Under the pieces are notes generated by a model. The model was not told the origin of the DNA. It saw nothing but the letters and a program-made list of their open reading frames with translations, and searched no databases. Shown in pieces: positions 27,075 through 36,096 of a stretch of 64,000 nucleotides of DNA. This stretch comes from an uncultured Tenacibaculum sp. (GTDB lineage Bacteria; Bacteroidota; Bacteroidia; Flavobacteriales; Flavobacteriaceae), in NCBI GenBank assembly GCA_947492185.1, contig CANLMR010000001.1, positions 372,001 through 436,000 of the forward strand, read 5' to 3'. The stretch's first letter is position 1. The number at the start of each line of letters is the position of its first letter. The translations under genes and the position numbers were made by a program.

Positions 27075-27770
27075 CTATTTGTCGGTTTCAAGCACAAACT
27101 TATACCCTACACCTTTAACTGTTTTAAAGTAATGATCGCCAATTTTTTCCCTAAGCTTTCTAATGTGTACATCTATGGTTCTTCCTCCAACTACAACTTC
27201 ATTTCCCCAAACACTATCTAAAATAGTTTCTCTTTTAAATACTTTTCCAGGCTTAGAAGTTAATAAAGAAAACAATTCAAACTCTTTACGTGGTAATGTA
27301 ATTTTCTGTTCTCCTTTAAATACAACATATTCGTCACGATTGATAAGAATATCTCCAATTTTGGTGGTTACTTCAGAAACACTATCCGTTTTTAAACGCC
27401 TAAGAAGAGATTTAATTTTACTTACTAAAACCTTAGGTTTAATAGGCTTTGTAATATAATCATCTGCTCCAGCATCAAAACCAGCAACTTGAGAATAATC
27501 TTCACCTCTAGCAGTTAAGAATGAAATAATAACATTCTCAAGAGGTTTAATGTTTCTTATTTTCTCACAAGCTTCAATACCATCCATTTCTGGCATCATA
27601 ATATCTAACAAGATTAAATGAGGAGTTATTTTACGTGCTATTTTAACACCTTCGGCTCCGTTAGTTGCTGTAAACACTTGATAACCTTCAGACCTAAGAT
27701 TGTATCCAACAATCTCTAAAATATCTGGTTCATCATCAACTAATAAAATCTTAATGTCGTTAGTATTCAT
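27075..27770 (-). CDS. response regulator, OmpR/PhoB family
   Basis: A 231-residue two-domain regulator. The receiver domain has LLVDDEPDILEIVGYNL (acidic pocket), HLILLDIMMPEMDG with the phospho-acceptor aspartate at about residue 55, and the conserved threonine and lysine in SFLTARG and ITKPIKPK. The C-terminal winged helix has FELFSLLTSKPGKVFKRETIL and GGRTIDVHIRKLREKIG, followed by KTVKGVGYKF. It is transcribed ahead of the PhoR-like kinase and probably phosphorylated by it. A reverse-strand -7 element lies at 27798-27805. Confidence 0.95.
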   Translation of the reverse strand: MNTNDIKILLVDDEPDILEIVGYNLRSEGYQVFTATNGAEGVKIARKITPHLILLDIMMPEMDGIEACEKIRNIKPLENVIISFLTARGEDYSQVAGFDAGADDYITKPIKPKVLVSKIKSLLRRLKTDSVSEVTTKIGDILINRDEYVVFKGEQKITLPRKEFELFSLLTSKPGKVFKRETILDSVWGNEVVVGGRTIDVHIRKLREKIGDHYFKTVKGVGYKFVLETDK

Positions 27771-27797
27771 AGGTTTAAATTTGATTATAAATCAACT

Positions 27798-27805
27798 CAA
27801 AAGTA
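27798..27805 (-). promoter_or_regulatory. candidate -7 box for the response regulator gene
   Basis: Read on the reverse strand this is TACTTTTG, matching TAnnTTTG, 28 bases before the regulator ATG. No good -33 TTG was found at 19 bases. Confidence 0.45.
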
Positions 27806-27947
27806 ACGATTTATTAATAAAAAGGGTTAATGAGACTTTAACTTAATGTTGATTTAATATTAATAAAACTTTTTTCAGATAATTATAAAAACCAGACACT
27901 TAACAGAAAAATAATAATAAAAAGTATAAATAAGAAGGATAATTCCC

Positions 27948-27955
27948 TAACTTTG
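27948..27955 (+). promoter_or_regulatory. candidate -7 box of the T9SS protein gene (TAACTTTG)
   Basis: TAACTTTG fits the Bacteroidota -7 consensus and overlaps an in-frame TTG at 27953, which argues that this TTG is promoter rather than start codon. The chosen ATG is 28 bases downstream. Confidence 0.5.
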
Positions 27956-27982
27956 AGAGCTTTTTTTAAATTAAATGAAAAT

Positions 27983-29800
27983 ATGAGAAAAAATTACTTT
28001 TTATGCTTTTTATTTGCTCTTATAAGCTATGTGTCTTTTGGGCAAGTTATTTTATCTGAAGACTTTAGTTATGCTGATGGAAGTCTAGTAGGAAACGGTG
28101 CATGGGCTAGTTTTAGTGGGACTGCAGGTGACTTGTTAGTTTCTTCTGGACAAGCAGTAGTACAACACGGAACACCTAGTGAAGATGCTAGTTTAAGTTT
28201 TACATCAGTTTCTGGTGATATTTTTTATGCTTTTGATTTTTCTGTAGATGATTTAGGAAGTCCATATAGTGGTACAGATAATGAGTACTTTGCAGTGTTT
28301 AAAGATTCTGGTTTTGGTTTTTCTGCAAGAATTGATATAGTTCCACCTACAGCAGCTGGAGATTATACAGTAGGAATATCTTCAACAACAAGTACTGCTC
28401 AAGCTACTTGGGCTACAGATTTAACATTTGGAACTAGCTATAGAGCTATTGTTAAATTTGATCAAAATACGGGTACCGCTCAACTATGGATTGATGCAAC
28501 TGCTGCTACAGATACGTCAATTTCTGGGACAGCAGATGGTCCAGAAACAGTTTCTCAATTTGCATTAAGACAGTCTGATTCTTCAGTAAACGAAACCGTA
28601 AGAGTAGATAATTTAATGATTGGTCAAACTTTTGATGATGTAGATACATTTGTTGCTCAAACTAATCCAACATTAGCAATTTCTTCACCATCGGATAACT
28701 CAACTTTTTCTCCTGAAACTACTAGTGTAGATGTTGGTATTTCTGTAACTAATTTTAATGTTGCTGCAGGAGGTACAGGAGATGGTTATATTAAATATAC
28801 TGTAAACTCTGGTACTGCTGTTGATAAATTTGACACTGCTGATATATCTTTAACTTCTTTAACTCCTAATAGTTATGCAGTAACAGTAGAATTAGTAGAT
28901 AATTCAGGAGCTTCTTTAAGTCCAGCAGTTTCTGCTACCGTTAATTTTACTATTGCTTCTTATACTCAGGTTGCAGATTTAGCTGCATTAAGAGCTGGAA
29001 CAGAAGGAAATTATTATGAGGTGACTGGAGAAGTGGTAATGTCATATAATACAGGAAATAGTAGAAATCAAAAATATATTCAAGATGCTAGTGCTGGAAT
29101 TTTAATTGATGATAGTGCAGGTACTATTACTACAGCATACAATGTATATGATGGTATAACAGGTTTAAAAGGACGTTTAGGTTCTTTTAATGATGTTTCA
29201 CAATTTGTACCAGCAGCAGATCCTGGCGCGGCTACATCCACAGGAAATACAATAACTCCTGAAGTAGTTACATTAGCTGATTTTGAAGCAAGTTGGGATA
29301 ATTATGAATCAGAATTAATTACTATTCAAAATGTAGTTTTTACGGACGGTGGAGCAATGTTCGCAGCTAGCCAAAACTATGAAATAACAAGTGGAGCTAC
29401 TACTTCTACTTTTAGAACTAATTTCTCTGGAGCTGACTATATAGGTACAACAATTCCTTCAACAGGAGTTGATATGACTGTTATAGGAGGAGAATTTAGA
29501 GGTGATCCTCAAGTAACTGCAATTGAGTTAGCAGGATTAGTATTAGGGTTAAAAGACAATGACATTGAAGGATTCGCAGTATACCCAAACCCTGTAAATG
29601 CAAAAACATTTAAGTTAACAACAGCTTCGTTTACAACTAAAACAGTTCAAATATTTAATGTGTTAGGTAAAGAAGTTTATACTACTAAAGTTAACGGAGT
29701 AAATAACGAGATTGATGTTGCTACGTTAAACTCTGGTATCTACATTTTAAAGGTTGTTGAAGAAGGAAAAATGGCTTCTAAGAAGTTAATTATTAAGTAA
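27983..29800 (+). CDS. secreted protein with T9SS type A sorting domain
   Basis: A 605-residue exported protein. A signal peptide (MRKNYFLCFLFALISYVSFG) is followed by VILSEDFSYADGSLVGNGAW, the start of a jelly-roll (concanavalin-like) domain to about residue 215. A short Ig-like/Fn-type stretch follows, then an OB-like or DUF5689-type region with YYEVTGEVVMSYN and KYIQDASAGILIDD. The C-terminal 75 residues are a T9SS type A sorting tail: FAVYPNPVNAKTFKLTT, VQIFNVLGKEVY, LNSGIYILKV and KKLIIK. It would be exported by T9SS and anchored or released at the cell surface. Surface binding or degradation is plausible but the exact role is unknown. Confidence 0.88.
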   Translation: MRKNYFLCFLFALISYVSFGQVILSEDFSYADGSLVGNGAWASFSGTAGDLLVSSGQAVVQHGTPSEDASLSFTSVSGDIFYAFDFSVDDLGSPYSGTDNEYFAVFKDSGFGFSARIDIVPPTAAGDYTVGISSTTSTAQATWATDLTFGTSYRAIVKFDQNTGTAQLWIDATAATDTSISGTADGPETVSQFALRQSDSSVNETVRVDNLMIGQTFDDVDTFVAQTNPTLAISSPSDNSTFSPETTSVDVGISVTNFNVAAGGTGDGYIKYTVNSGTAVDKFDTADISLTSLTPNSYAVTVELVDNSGASLSPAVSATVNFTIASYTQVADLAALRAGTEGNYYEVTGEVVMSYNTGNSRNQKYIQDASAGILIDDSAGTITTAYNVYDGITGLKGRLGSFNDVSQFVPAADPGAATSTGNTITPEVVTLADFEASWDNYESELITIQNVVFTDGGAMFAASQNYEITSGATTSTFRTNFSGADYIGTTIPSTGVDMTVIGGEFRGDPQVTAIELAGLVLGLKDNDIEGFAVYPNPVNAKTFKLTTASFTTKTVQIFNVLGKEVYTTKVNGVNNEIDVATLNSGIYILKVVEEGKMASKKLIIK

Positions 29801-29824
29801 TTTTTATTTTAATAATTATATATC

Positions 29825-29858
29825 AAAAAGAGTCTTTTTTATAAAGGCTCTTTTTTTA
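29825..29858 (+). terminator. intrinsic terminator after the T9SS cargo gene
   Basis: AAAAAGAGTCTTT and AAAGGCTCTTTTT form a 13-base stem with one T-G wobble and a TTTAT loop, followed by more T. Confidence 0.85.
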
Positions 29859-29883
29859 TTTTTACCTTATAAGTTATTTACAA

Positions 29884-30510
29884 ATGAGATTTCGTTTTGT
29901 CTTTTTTTGTTGCTTTTTTATAATAACAAGCAGCCTGGCTCAGTCTAATTTTACAAAATTCAAGAAACTATCTTCTCCAAAAAAATGGTGGGTAATTTTA
30001 CATCCTTTTAAAGCTAAGAAAGCTTTATTAATTTCTAAAGATGTAAATAAGGTTAGCGATAGTATAAAAAAAACAAAATTATTAGATGGAGATCATGCAG
30101 GTGGACAGGTAGATGCTTTTAGACATGCGTATTGGATGGCACGATTAACTGAAGAAATTGGAAAATCAGCAGCAAGATCACTTGGTAAAGCTCATGAGAA
30201 AGAGAATTACTTAATGTATAAAAAAAGGAAGTTAGAAGAAGGCATTGTACCTGATGAGATTTCTTCTGAAATGGATTTGTACAACAACGAAATAGGACTT
30301 ACACTTACCAATAAAGGAAATAAAACACCAAGAAAAGGATTAATATACAGGGTTATTAATGCAATTCTAGAAGGAAAAATGAAGGTGATTAAAAAAGATG
30401 AAAAAGGAAATTTTTTAACTTGTAAAGGAGAAAAAATAAAAGCAAAATCACTAAAAGGAAAATGGAAAAACAATAAGTGTTTGGTATACTCTAATTATAA
30501 AAAAGGTTAA
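29884..30510 (+). CDS. secreted DUF6973-like protein
   Basis: A 208-residue protein with a signal peptide (FVFFCCFFIITSSLAQS). The core segment DGDHAGGQVDAFRHAYWMA, then AHEKENY and EMDLYNNEIGLTL, fit the small family annotated as DUF6973, whose members carry a conserved D-x-x-RHAYW motif; the family name is from memory. The C-terminus is strongly lysine-rich with a cysteine pair (LTCKGEKIK, KNNKCLVY). The molecular function is unknown; the conserved His/Asp residues would be compatible with a hydrolase or metal site. Its 3' end overlaps that of the convergent AlbA_2 gene by 4 bases. Confidence 0.65.
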   Translation: MRFRFVFFCCFFIITSSLAQSNFTKFKKLSSPKKWWVILHPFKAKKALLISKDVNKVSDSIKKTKLLDGDHAGGQVDAFRHAYWMARLTEEIGKSAARSLGKAHEKENYLMYKKRKLEEGIVPDEISSEMDLYNNEIGLTLTNKGNKTPRKGLIYRVINAILEGKMKVIKKDEKGNFLTCKGEKIKAKSLKGKWKNNKCLVYSNYKKG

Positions 30511-31646
30511 TGATATTTAACCTTTCTAAGTACTCTTATTACATCTTTGTATTTTATGTACGTAGTTTTATCTTCTAAGCTTCGGATATAATTTTTAGCT
30601 TTTTCTAATTGTCCTTTAGCATCCAAATAACCATTTAAATAACAAATCAAATAATTATTTGGTAATCTTGATACATCTTCATGCTCGGTTACAGATAGCG
30701 GATTATTGTTTGCAATTTTGTTAACTATGTTATTACTATTGTCGTAAATATGTTTAATTATGTTTGGGTCGTAAATTGGTGGCTCAAATAAAAAATCTTT
30801 AATAATCTCAAGCTTTCCGTTATTTTTAAAATGAATAATAGTTTTTTCTAACGGATATCGAGTTTCTTTTTGTTCTAAACCAAGTAAAATATATTCAATT
30901 ATTATAAACGAATGTTCGTTAATTTTAATTTGTACTTCATCTAAAGCTGAGTAAAAAAGGCGTACGTGTTCATTTATAAGTTCTATATCTACTCTTGAAT
31001 AATAGTCTTCATTATTTGCTATAGTTTTCTTGCCTGCCCAACATAGTACAAATTGTTCTTTAAAAACTTTGTATTGCGGACTGTACTCTTCTTTATGTTT
31101 ATTAATAAAATCAAAAACACCATCTAAGGTTAATTGGATATTGTTGCTGGCATTTTTTTCAATGGCTTCAACAATTTCTTGATTGGTGTTTTTTAATTCG
31201 AAATGTTCAGTAACCGGAAGAGAATTACTTCCTCTTCTATAAAATACTGTACCTCTAGGATATTTCCATGCAAATTTTGATAAAGAAGAAATATTATCAT
31301 TTGGATGAATGGTTACCAATCCAATTACTTTATATCTAGGTAAACCAGGGAATGGAATGTTTTCATATTGAATTTTTGGAGGATGAACCAAATAAGCGTT
31401 AACTAAATTTTGAATTTTACTATCGTCAAAAAAGTCAACACCTAATATTCTATTGTCTTCATCTCTTATTCCAATAAGTATATAAGAATTATTATCAGGA
31501 TTTGAGTTTGACAATGCACAAACATGCTTAATAAACTTAGCTTTTCCTTCTTTAGAACTTAAGGTTAGTTTTTGTTTCTTATCATAAAAACTATTCTCAT
31601 CGTTATGAGAAAGTAGATTTTTAATAAGTAAGCGTTTATTAACCAT
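30507..31646 (-). CDS. AlbA_2/Schlafen-type ATP-binding protein
   Basis: A 379-residue protein with an N-terminal AlbA_2 (Schlafen-like) domain: FYDKKQKLTLSSKEGKAKFI, HVCALSNSNPDNNSYILIGI and RDEDNRILGVDFFDD (residues 20-80). The central KYPRGTVFYRRGSNSLPVTE is also typical of the fold. By family knowledge such proteins bind nucleic acids or act as RNases or regulators. The C-terminal 200 residues are not recognised; they are helical, with a charged tail. It sits on the reverse strand two bases before the aldo/keto reductase stop, so the three genes down to 33265 may be one operon. Confidence 0.78.
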   Translation of the reverse strand: MVNKRLLIKNLLSHNDENSFYDKKQKLTLSSKEGKAKFIKHVCALSNSNPDNNSYILIGIRDEDNRILGVDFFDDSKIQNLVNAYLVHPPKIQYENIPFPGLPRYKVIGLVTIHPNDNISSLSKFAWKYPRGTVFYRRGSNSLPVTEHFELKNTNQEIVEAIEKNASNNIQLTLDGVFDFINKHKEEYSPQYKVFKEQFVLCWAGKKTIANNEDYYSRVDIELINEHVRLFYSALDEVQIKINEHSFIIIEYILLGLEQKETRYPLEKTIIHFKNNGKLEIIKDFLFEPPIYDPNIIKHIYDNSNNIVNKIANNNPLSVTEHEDVSRLPNNYLICYLNGYLDAKGQLEKAKNYIRSLEDKTTYIKYKDVIRVLRKVKYH

Positions 31647-31647
31647 G

Positions 31648-32517
31648 TTAAGCTACTTTGTGTCCTCTACTAGCCTCATACAAAATAAACCAATCTTGTA
31701 AATCTAGATTTATCTTTGTAGCAGCATTAGCAATTTTTATACGTTCTTTATTAGAAGTTCCTACTACAGGAACTACAGCAGCTGGATGTTTTAAAATCCA
31801 AGCAAGTAAAAGTTGATCTTCTGTGACGTTATATTTTTCTATAAGTGAAGGTAAAACTTCTTTTATTCTTGAAGCCTGTTCTGTTTCTAATGAAAAGAAA
31901 CTTCCTAAAGGACTCCAACTCATAGCTTTCATTTTGTTCTTTAATAAATAATCTAAAGTTCCATTATCAATAGCTGTGTTTTGAATTAACGAAAACTCAA
32001 ATTGATCACAAGTAATAGAAATTTCACTTTGTAACAAATCCATTTGACCTGGCGTAAAATTTGAAACTCCAAAATCTATAATTTTACCTTGCTTTTGTAA
32101 TTGTGTTATTGCTTCTAAAACCTCATTAGTTTCTAATAAAGGACTAGGACGATGTAACAAAAGGACATCCAAATAATCTGTTTGTAATTTTTTTAGAGAC
32201 TGTTCAACACTCCAAATAATATACTCTTTAGAATAATCGTAGTGTTTTACTTTATTATCTCTTGTTTCGGTTTTATACTGAATTCCACATTTAGAAATGA
32301 GTTGAATTTGTTCACGTTCAACACCACTAATAGAGAATGCTTTTCCGAAAGCTTCTTCGGTAGTATATCCTCCATAAATATCTGCATGATCAAAAGTAGT
32401 ATTTCCTTGTTCTATACAGAAATGAATGAGCTCATCCATTTCTTTAGTTGAGAAATTTTTACCCCAAATTCCCCATGACATACAACCGATTATTATATCT
32501 GAAAGTTTAGTTTTCAT
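31648..32517 (-). CDS. aldo/keto reductase
   Basis: A 289-residue (alpha/beta)8 NAD(P)H-dependent oxidoreductase. The catalytic Asp and Tyr are in TTFDHADIYGGYTTEEAFGKAF, the lysine in LISKCGI, and the histidine in DVLLLHRPSPLL. The C-terminal cofactor loop VVPVVGTSNKERIKIANAA is intact. This resembles the YdhF-like group. I chose the ATG at 32517 (MKTKLSDIIIG) because it places the first family strand at the N-terminus and overlaps the SDR stop by 11 bases; an upstream ATG at 32562 would add 15 unrelated residues. The substrate is unknown. Confidence 0.9.
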   Translation of the reverse strand: MKTKLSDIIIGCMSWGIWGKNFSTKEMDELIHFCIEQGNTTFDHADIYGGYTTEEAFGKAFSISGVEREQIQLISKCGIQYKTETRDNKVKHYDYSKEYIIWSVEQSLKKLQTDYLDVLLLHRPSPLLETNEVLEAITQLQKQGKIIDFGVSNFTPGQMDLLQSEISITCDQFEFSLIQNTAIDNGTLDYLLKNKMKAMSWSPLGSFFSLETEQASRIKEVLPSLIEKYNVTEDQLLLAWILKHPAAVVPVVGTSNKERIKIANAATKINLDLQDWFILYEASRGHKVA

Positions 32518-33265
32518 TTTTATTAAGTAAAGTAGCACTAGCTTGTGCTGTAGGATAAACAATTAAATCTTCAATATTCACATGATATGGCCTTGTTACC
32601 ACAAAATGAATAATATCTGCAATATCTTCAGGTTGTAAAGCTTTATAACCTTGATACACTTTTTTAGCTCTGTCTGTATCTCCTTTAAAGCGAACATCAG
32701 AGAATTCAGTTTCAACTAATCCAGGGTGAATTGCGCTTACACGAATATTATATTGGTTTAAATCTAAACGCATTCCTTTGTTTAAAGCGTTAACAGCAAA
32801 CTTAGATGCGCAATATACATTTCCATTAGTATATACTTCTTTACCTGCGATAGAGCCAATATTTAATATGAATCCTGTATTTCTTTTAATCATTCCAGGA
32901 ATAATGGCTTTAGAAACGTATAATAATCCTTTAACGTTACCATCAATCATTGCATCCCAATCATCAATATTCCCATCTTGTATTGTGGCTAAACCATGAG
33001 CATTTCCAGCATTATTAATAAGAATATCTATATCATTAAAATCAGAAGGTAAACTTTCAATAGCTTTAAAAACCTCTTTTTTAAAACGAACATCAAATTG
33101 TAAGGTATGAACTTTAGTGTATTTAGAAAGTTCAGTTTTAATTTCTTGTAGTTTTTCTGCTCTACGTCCACATAAAACTAATCGTATGTTATGTTGAGCA
33201 AATAAATATGCAGTAGCTTTACCTATTCCTGAGGTAGCTCCTGTAATAAAAGCAGTTAAAGGCAT
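32507..33265 (-). CDS. short-chain dehydrogenase, YdfG-like
   Basis: A 252-residue classical SDR. It has the glycine motif TGATSGIGKATAYLFA, the NADP-preferring LCGRRAEKLQEI, NNAGNAHG and the catalytic set S in LNIGSIAGKE with YCASKFAVNAL. ISAIHPGLVETEFSDVRFKGD matches the YdfG/3-hydroxy-acid (serine/allo-threonine) dehydrogenase group. It is the promoter-proximal gene of a reverse operon with the aldo/keto reductase and probably the AlbA_2 protein. Confidence 0.9.
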   Translation of the reverse strand: MPLTAFITGATSGIGKATAYLFAQHNIRLVLCGRRAEKLQEIKTELSKYTKVHTLQFDVRFKKEVFKAIESLPSDFNDIDILINNAGNAHGLATIQDGNIDDWDAMIDGNVKGLLYVSKAIIPGMIKRNTGFILNIGSIAGKEVYTNGNVYCASKFAVNALNKGMRLDLNQYNIRVSAIHPGLVETEFSDVRFKGDTDRAKKVYQGYKALQPEDIADIIHFVVTRPYHVNIEDLIVYPTAQASATLLNKNEN

Positions 33266-33328
33266 TTGTAAATTTAGTTTTTTATAAAGGTATACTTTTT
33301 ATGTAAACTCTATGTTATAAAAAATAGA

Positions 33329-33353
33329 AAACCGCCTTTTTAAAAGGCGGTTT
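33329..33353 (-). terminator. intrinsic terminator (perfect 12-base stem)
   Basis: AAACCGCCTTTT and AAAAGGCGGTTT around one T, continued by a T-rich tract on the reverse strand. A second palindrome (GTTGGTTTT/AAAACCAAC) lies beside it at about 33359-33383. They end the lipoprotein transcript that stops at 33403. Confidence 0.85.
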
Positions 33354-33402
33354 CTTGTGTTGGTTTTAAAAAAAAACCAACCAAAAATCAACTAACCAAA
33401 CT

Positions 33403-34329
33403 TTATTTTAAAACTCTTCTATTTATCTTTTTTCTTTTAATTTTAGTACGTTTTCTTCCACTATTCCTTACAGCTGGCTTCTGAACTTTAGCATCTCCTT
33501 TTAAGAATTGTATGAAACCTCTTCCTGTGAAAACGTATGTTGTGTTACTATTAATGTGAAATAGTTCTATTGCTCCATCATTAATAACGCTTAATTCAAA
33601 TTCTTCAGTATCTCCTCCATCATAATAAAGTGTTAAAAACTTTAAATCATCATAATCTATAATATCCTCTACTGTATAACTTCCTACATAGTCCCAATTA
33701 ATAGAATCAACATTTGTGCCAAAATTATCGTGAGACGAATAAAATGTAGTGTTGTTTTCTGGTGTAAATTGTAAGAAATGCTCACTATCAAAAGGGTTTG
33801 CTGTTCCATTTGCTGCACCAGTTCTTTCCCATGCTACATACTCTTGTAAGAAATACTCAATATTATCATAAAATAACATGTCGTAATCGAAATTGCTTTT
33901 TTGATAACCGACTAAAACATAGCTTACATTACTTTGTAAATCATTTAATCGTATTTCGTTTGCAGATATTTGAATAACTTCAAAGCTGTAATTTCCATCT
34001 AAGTTGTGACGTGTTTCTATAACTCCATCACTATATGTTCTATAACTACCAACATGAATTCCTAGTCCATTACCTGTTTTTCCAATGTCTACTATATTAT
34101 TATTAGCATATAAATCACCATTAAAAAAAGAGACAGTAAATGCTTTAGATAAATATGGAATTTCTGCAGTTCCGGTAGTTCTATGAAAATCTACGTACCA
34201 TAAGTCATATCCTGCAACTACTTCTTCAGTTGATACAAAATCATTTACAATTGGATCATCATTTACCACTACACAAGAGGTAAGTGAGACGGATAAAAAT
34301 AATGCGAAAAGTAATTTTAATGTTTTCAT
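33403..34329 (-). CDS. lipoprotein with basic C-terminal tail
   Basis: A 308-residue lipoprotein: MKTLKLLFALFLSVSLTSC ends in a lipobox (LTSC, cysteine at residue 19). The body is beta-rich with tandem similar pieces (YDLWYVDFHRTTGTAEIPYL and WDYVGSYTVEDIIDYDDLKF), suggesting two lipocalin-like halves. The last 30 residues are extremely basic (SGRKRTKIKRKKINRRVLK). Homologues in flavobacteria are often labelled nicotinic acid mononucleotide adenyltransferase, but I see no nucleotidyltransferase HxGH motif, so that name is not supported. Location would be the outer membrane. The function is unknown. Confidence 0.75.
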   Translation of the reverse strand: MKTLKLLFALFLSVSLTSCVVVNDDPIVNDFVSTEEVVAGYDLWYVDFHRTTGTAEIPYLSKAFTVSFFNGDLYANNNIVDIGKTGNGLGIHVGSYRTYSDGVIETRHNLDGNYSFEVIQISANEIRLNDLQSNVSYVLVGYQKSNFDYDMLFYDNIEYFLQEYVAWERTGAANGTANPFDSEHFLQFTPENNTTFYSSHDNFGTNVDSINWDYVGSYTVEDIIDYDDLKFLTLYYDGGDTEEFELSVINDGAIELFHINSNTTYVFTGRGFIQFLKGDAKVQKPAVRNSGRKRTKIKRKKINRRVLK

Positions 34330-34384
34330 AAGTATCAGTTTTTATGGTTATACTAAGTGTAATTCAAAATGCATGCCAAAAAAG

Positions 34385-34407
34385 AAAGCCGCTTAAATAG
34401 CGGCTTT
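34385..34407 (-). terminator. intrinsic terminator of the small lipoprotein gene
   Basis: AAAGCCGCT and AGCGGCTTT around TAAAT, followed on the reverse strand by a CTTTTTT tract. Confidence 0.8.
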
Positions 34408-34430
34408 AATATGGTGTATGTAAAAATGAA

Positions 34431-34907
34431 TTATTGCATTATTACAGGCTTCCCTTTCTTTATATTACCTATTTTAAAATACTTAGTTTTTTTACCTTCA
34501 ATATAACTTATTACTACTTCATTATTTTTTAAAGTAAAGGGAATAGTTTCCTCTTTAGAAGGAGCAGTATTTCCATATTCTTTACTTGAATCATTATGCA
34601 TTTGAACATCTTTCTTAACTGTACTATTATAAAAAATAGCTGAAACTGTTTTTTCATTTTTATTACTAAACGTACTAGTTTTTGCTTTTTTATTTTGATA
34701 AAAAGCACTATCAAATTGTATCTCTTTTTCAGAAGTGTAAACAATTTTTACTTGAGTACTTCCAGGAGAACCAGGCATTCCTCCAACTCTAGAATAAGAG
34801 GTTGCAGAAATAACATTAAAAGGTGCTGTGTTTTCTAATTTATAACTAGCGCATTTTGTTAGGGTAACTAACAATAAAGGAAGTGAAAGTAGTTTAAAAA
34901 ATTTCAT
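34431..34907 (-). CDS. small lipoprotein of unknown function
   Basis: A 158-residue lipoprotein starting MKFFKLLSLPLLLVTLTKC with lipobox LTKC. An ATG 27 bases upstream would add nine hydrophilic residues before the signal peptide and is less likely. The mature part has SYSRVGGMPGSPGSTQVKIV, a short lysine/serine-rich linker and a C-terminal ITPFTLKNNEVVISYIEGKK-like strand set; no known domain is recognised. Its own terminator follows at 34385 and the divergent DAO gene begins 80 bases away, so it is monocistronic. Confidence 0.65.
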   Translation of the reverse strand: MKFFKLLSLPLLLVTLTKCASYKLENTAPFNVISATSYSRVGGMPGSPGSTQVKIVYTSEKEIQFDSAFYQNKKAKTSTFSNKNEKTVSAIFYNSTVKKDVQMHNDSSKEYGNTAPSKEETIPFTLKNNEVVISYIEGKKTKYFKIGNIKKGKPVIMQ

Positions 34908-34986
34908 ATCTGTTGTTTTCTTTTGAGTTTTCAAGATTTATACCAAAGTACAAATTTATATGAAACCTTTTTCATAGTTTTAATTT

Positions 34987-36096
34987 ATGAATCAATTAAG
35001 TTATTGGGAAATTAAACAATGGTTTCAACAAGTAGATTTTACTATTGTTGGAAGTGGAATTGTAGGGTTAAATTGTGCATTGGTTTTAAAAAACAAACAG
35101 CCTAATGCCAACGTTTTAGTTCTTGAAAAAGGAATACTACCGCAAGGAGCAAGCACTAAAAATGCGGGTTTTGCTTGTTTCGGAAGCTTATCTGAATTAA
35201 TTGATGATTTAAAATCTCATTCTGAAGAAGAGGTTGTAAACTTAGTAAGAAGAAGATGGGAAGGATTACAGTTTCTTAGAAAGAATTTAAGTGATAAAAA
35301 TATAGATTTTCAACAAAATAAAGGTTTTGAATTATTTTACAATAAGGGTTTGTACGATGAATGTTTATCTAGAAAAGAGGAAATAAACAAATTATTACAA
35401 CCAATATTTAAAGATGATGTGTTTTCTGAAAGTGATAATGTGTTTAAGTTCAAAAATGTAGAAGAGAATTACATTGTAAACAATTTTGAAGGTCAAATTG
35501 ATACTGGAAAAATGATGTTTCACTTGCTAAAAAAATGTCATGAGAAAGGAATTAAAATATTAAATAACACATCGGTAGAGAGATTCGAGGATAATGGAAA
35601 TGGAGTGACTGTTCAAACTTCAGATATAACTTTTGTTTCTAAGAAATTAATGATTGCTACTAACGGTTTTGCTAAAGAGTTAATTAATGAAGAAGTAAAA
35701 CCAGCAAGAGCGCAAGTTTTAATCACTAAACCGATTAAAAATCTTCATATAAAAGGAACTTTTCATTTAGAAAAAGGATACTATTATTTTAGAAACATAG
35801 ATGATAGAATCTTATTGGGCGGAGGAAGAAATTTGGACTTTAAAACTGAAGAGACTACTGAATTTTCTTTAACTGAATTAGTTCAAAATAAACTAGACGA
35901 GTTATTACGAACTACAGTTTTACCAAATTTAGATGTTGAGGTTGACCATAGATGGACTGGCATTATGGGGGTAGGAACTCAGAAGAAAAGTATAGTAAAA
36001 CCTATTTCGGAAAATGTTTTTTGTGGAGTGCGATTAGGTGGAATGGGAGTTGCTATTGGAAGTTTGGTTGGTAAAGAATTAGCAGATTTGATATGA
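34987..36096 (+). CDS. FAD-dependent oxidoreductase (DAO family)
   Basis: A 369-residue flavoprotein. The dinucleotide-binding start FTIVGSGIVGLNCALVLKNK is followed by LVLEKGILPQGASTKNAGFA, a DAO signature with the serine-threonine-lysine-asparagine stretch. The C-terminal FAD contacts HRWTGIMGVGTQKKSIVKPI and RLGGMGVAIGSLVGKELADL are intact. It resembles the glycine/D-amino-acid oxidase or GlpO-like group, and would use O2 or a carrier to oxidise an amino acid or amine; the substrate is unknown. It overlaps the Gre-like gene by 4 bases. Confidence 0.88.
   Translation: MNQLSYWEIKQWFQQVDFTIVGSGIVGLNCALVLKNKQPNANVLVLEKGILPQGASTKNAGFACFGSLSELIDDLKSHSEEEVVNLVRRRWEGLQFLRKNLSDKNIDFQQNKGFELFYNKGLYDECLSRKEEINKLLQPIFKDDVFSESDNVFKFKNVEENYIVNNFEGQIDTGKMMFHLLKKCHEKGIKILNNTSVERFEDNGNGVTVQTSDITFVSKKLMIATNGFAKELINEEVKPARAQVLITKPIKNLHIKGTFHLEKGYYYFRNIDDRILLGGGRNLDFKTEETTEFSLTELVQNKLDELLRTTVLPNLDVEVDHRWTGIMGVGTQKKSIVKPISENVFCGVRLGGMGVAIGSLVGKELADLI

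Noticed and set aside
27953..27982. TTG start of the T9SS protein at 27953
   Set aside because: The TTG is part of the TAACTTTG promoter element and the residues it would add precede the signal peptide; the ATG at 27983 fits better.
33403..34329. Nicotinic acid mononucleotide adenyltransferase
   Set aside because: No HxGH or ISSTxxR motif of that enzyme; the protein is a lipoprotein with beta-rich halves.
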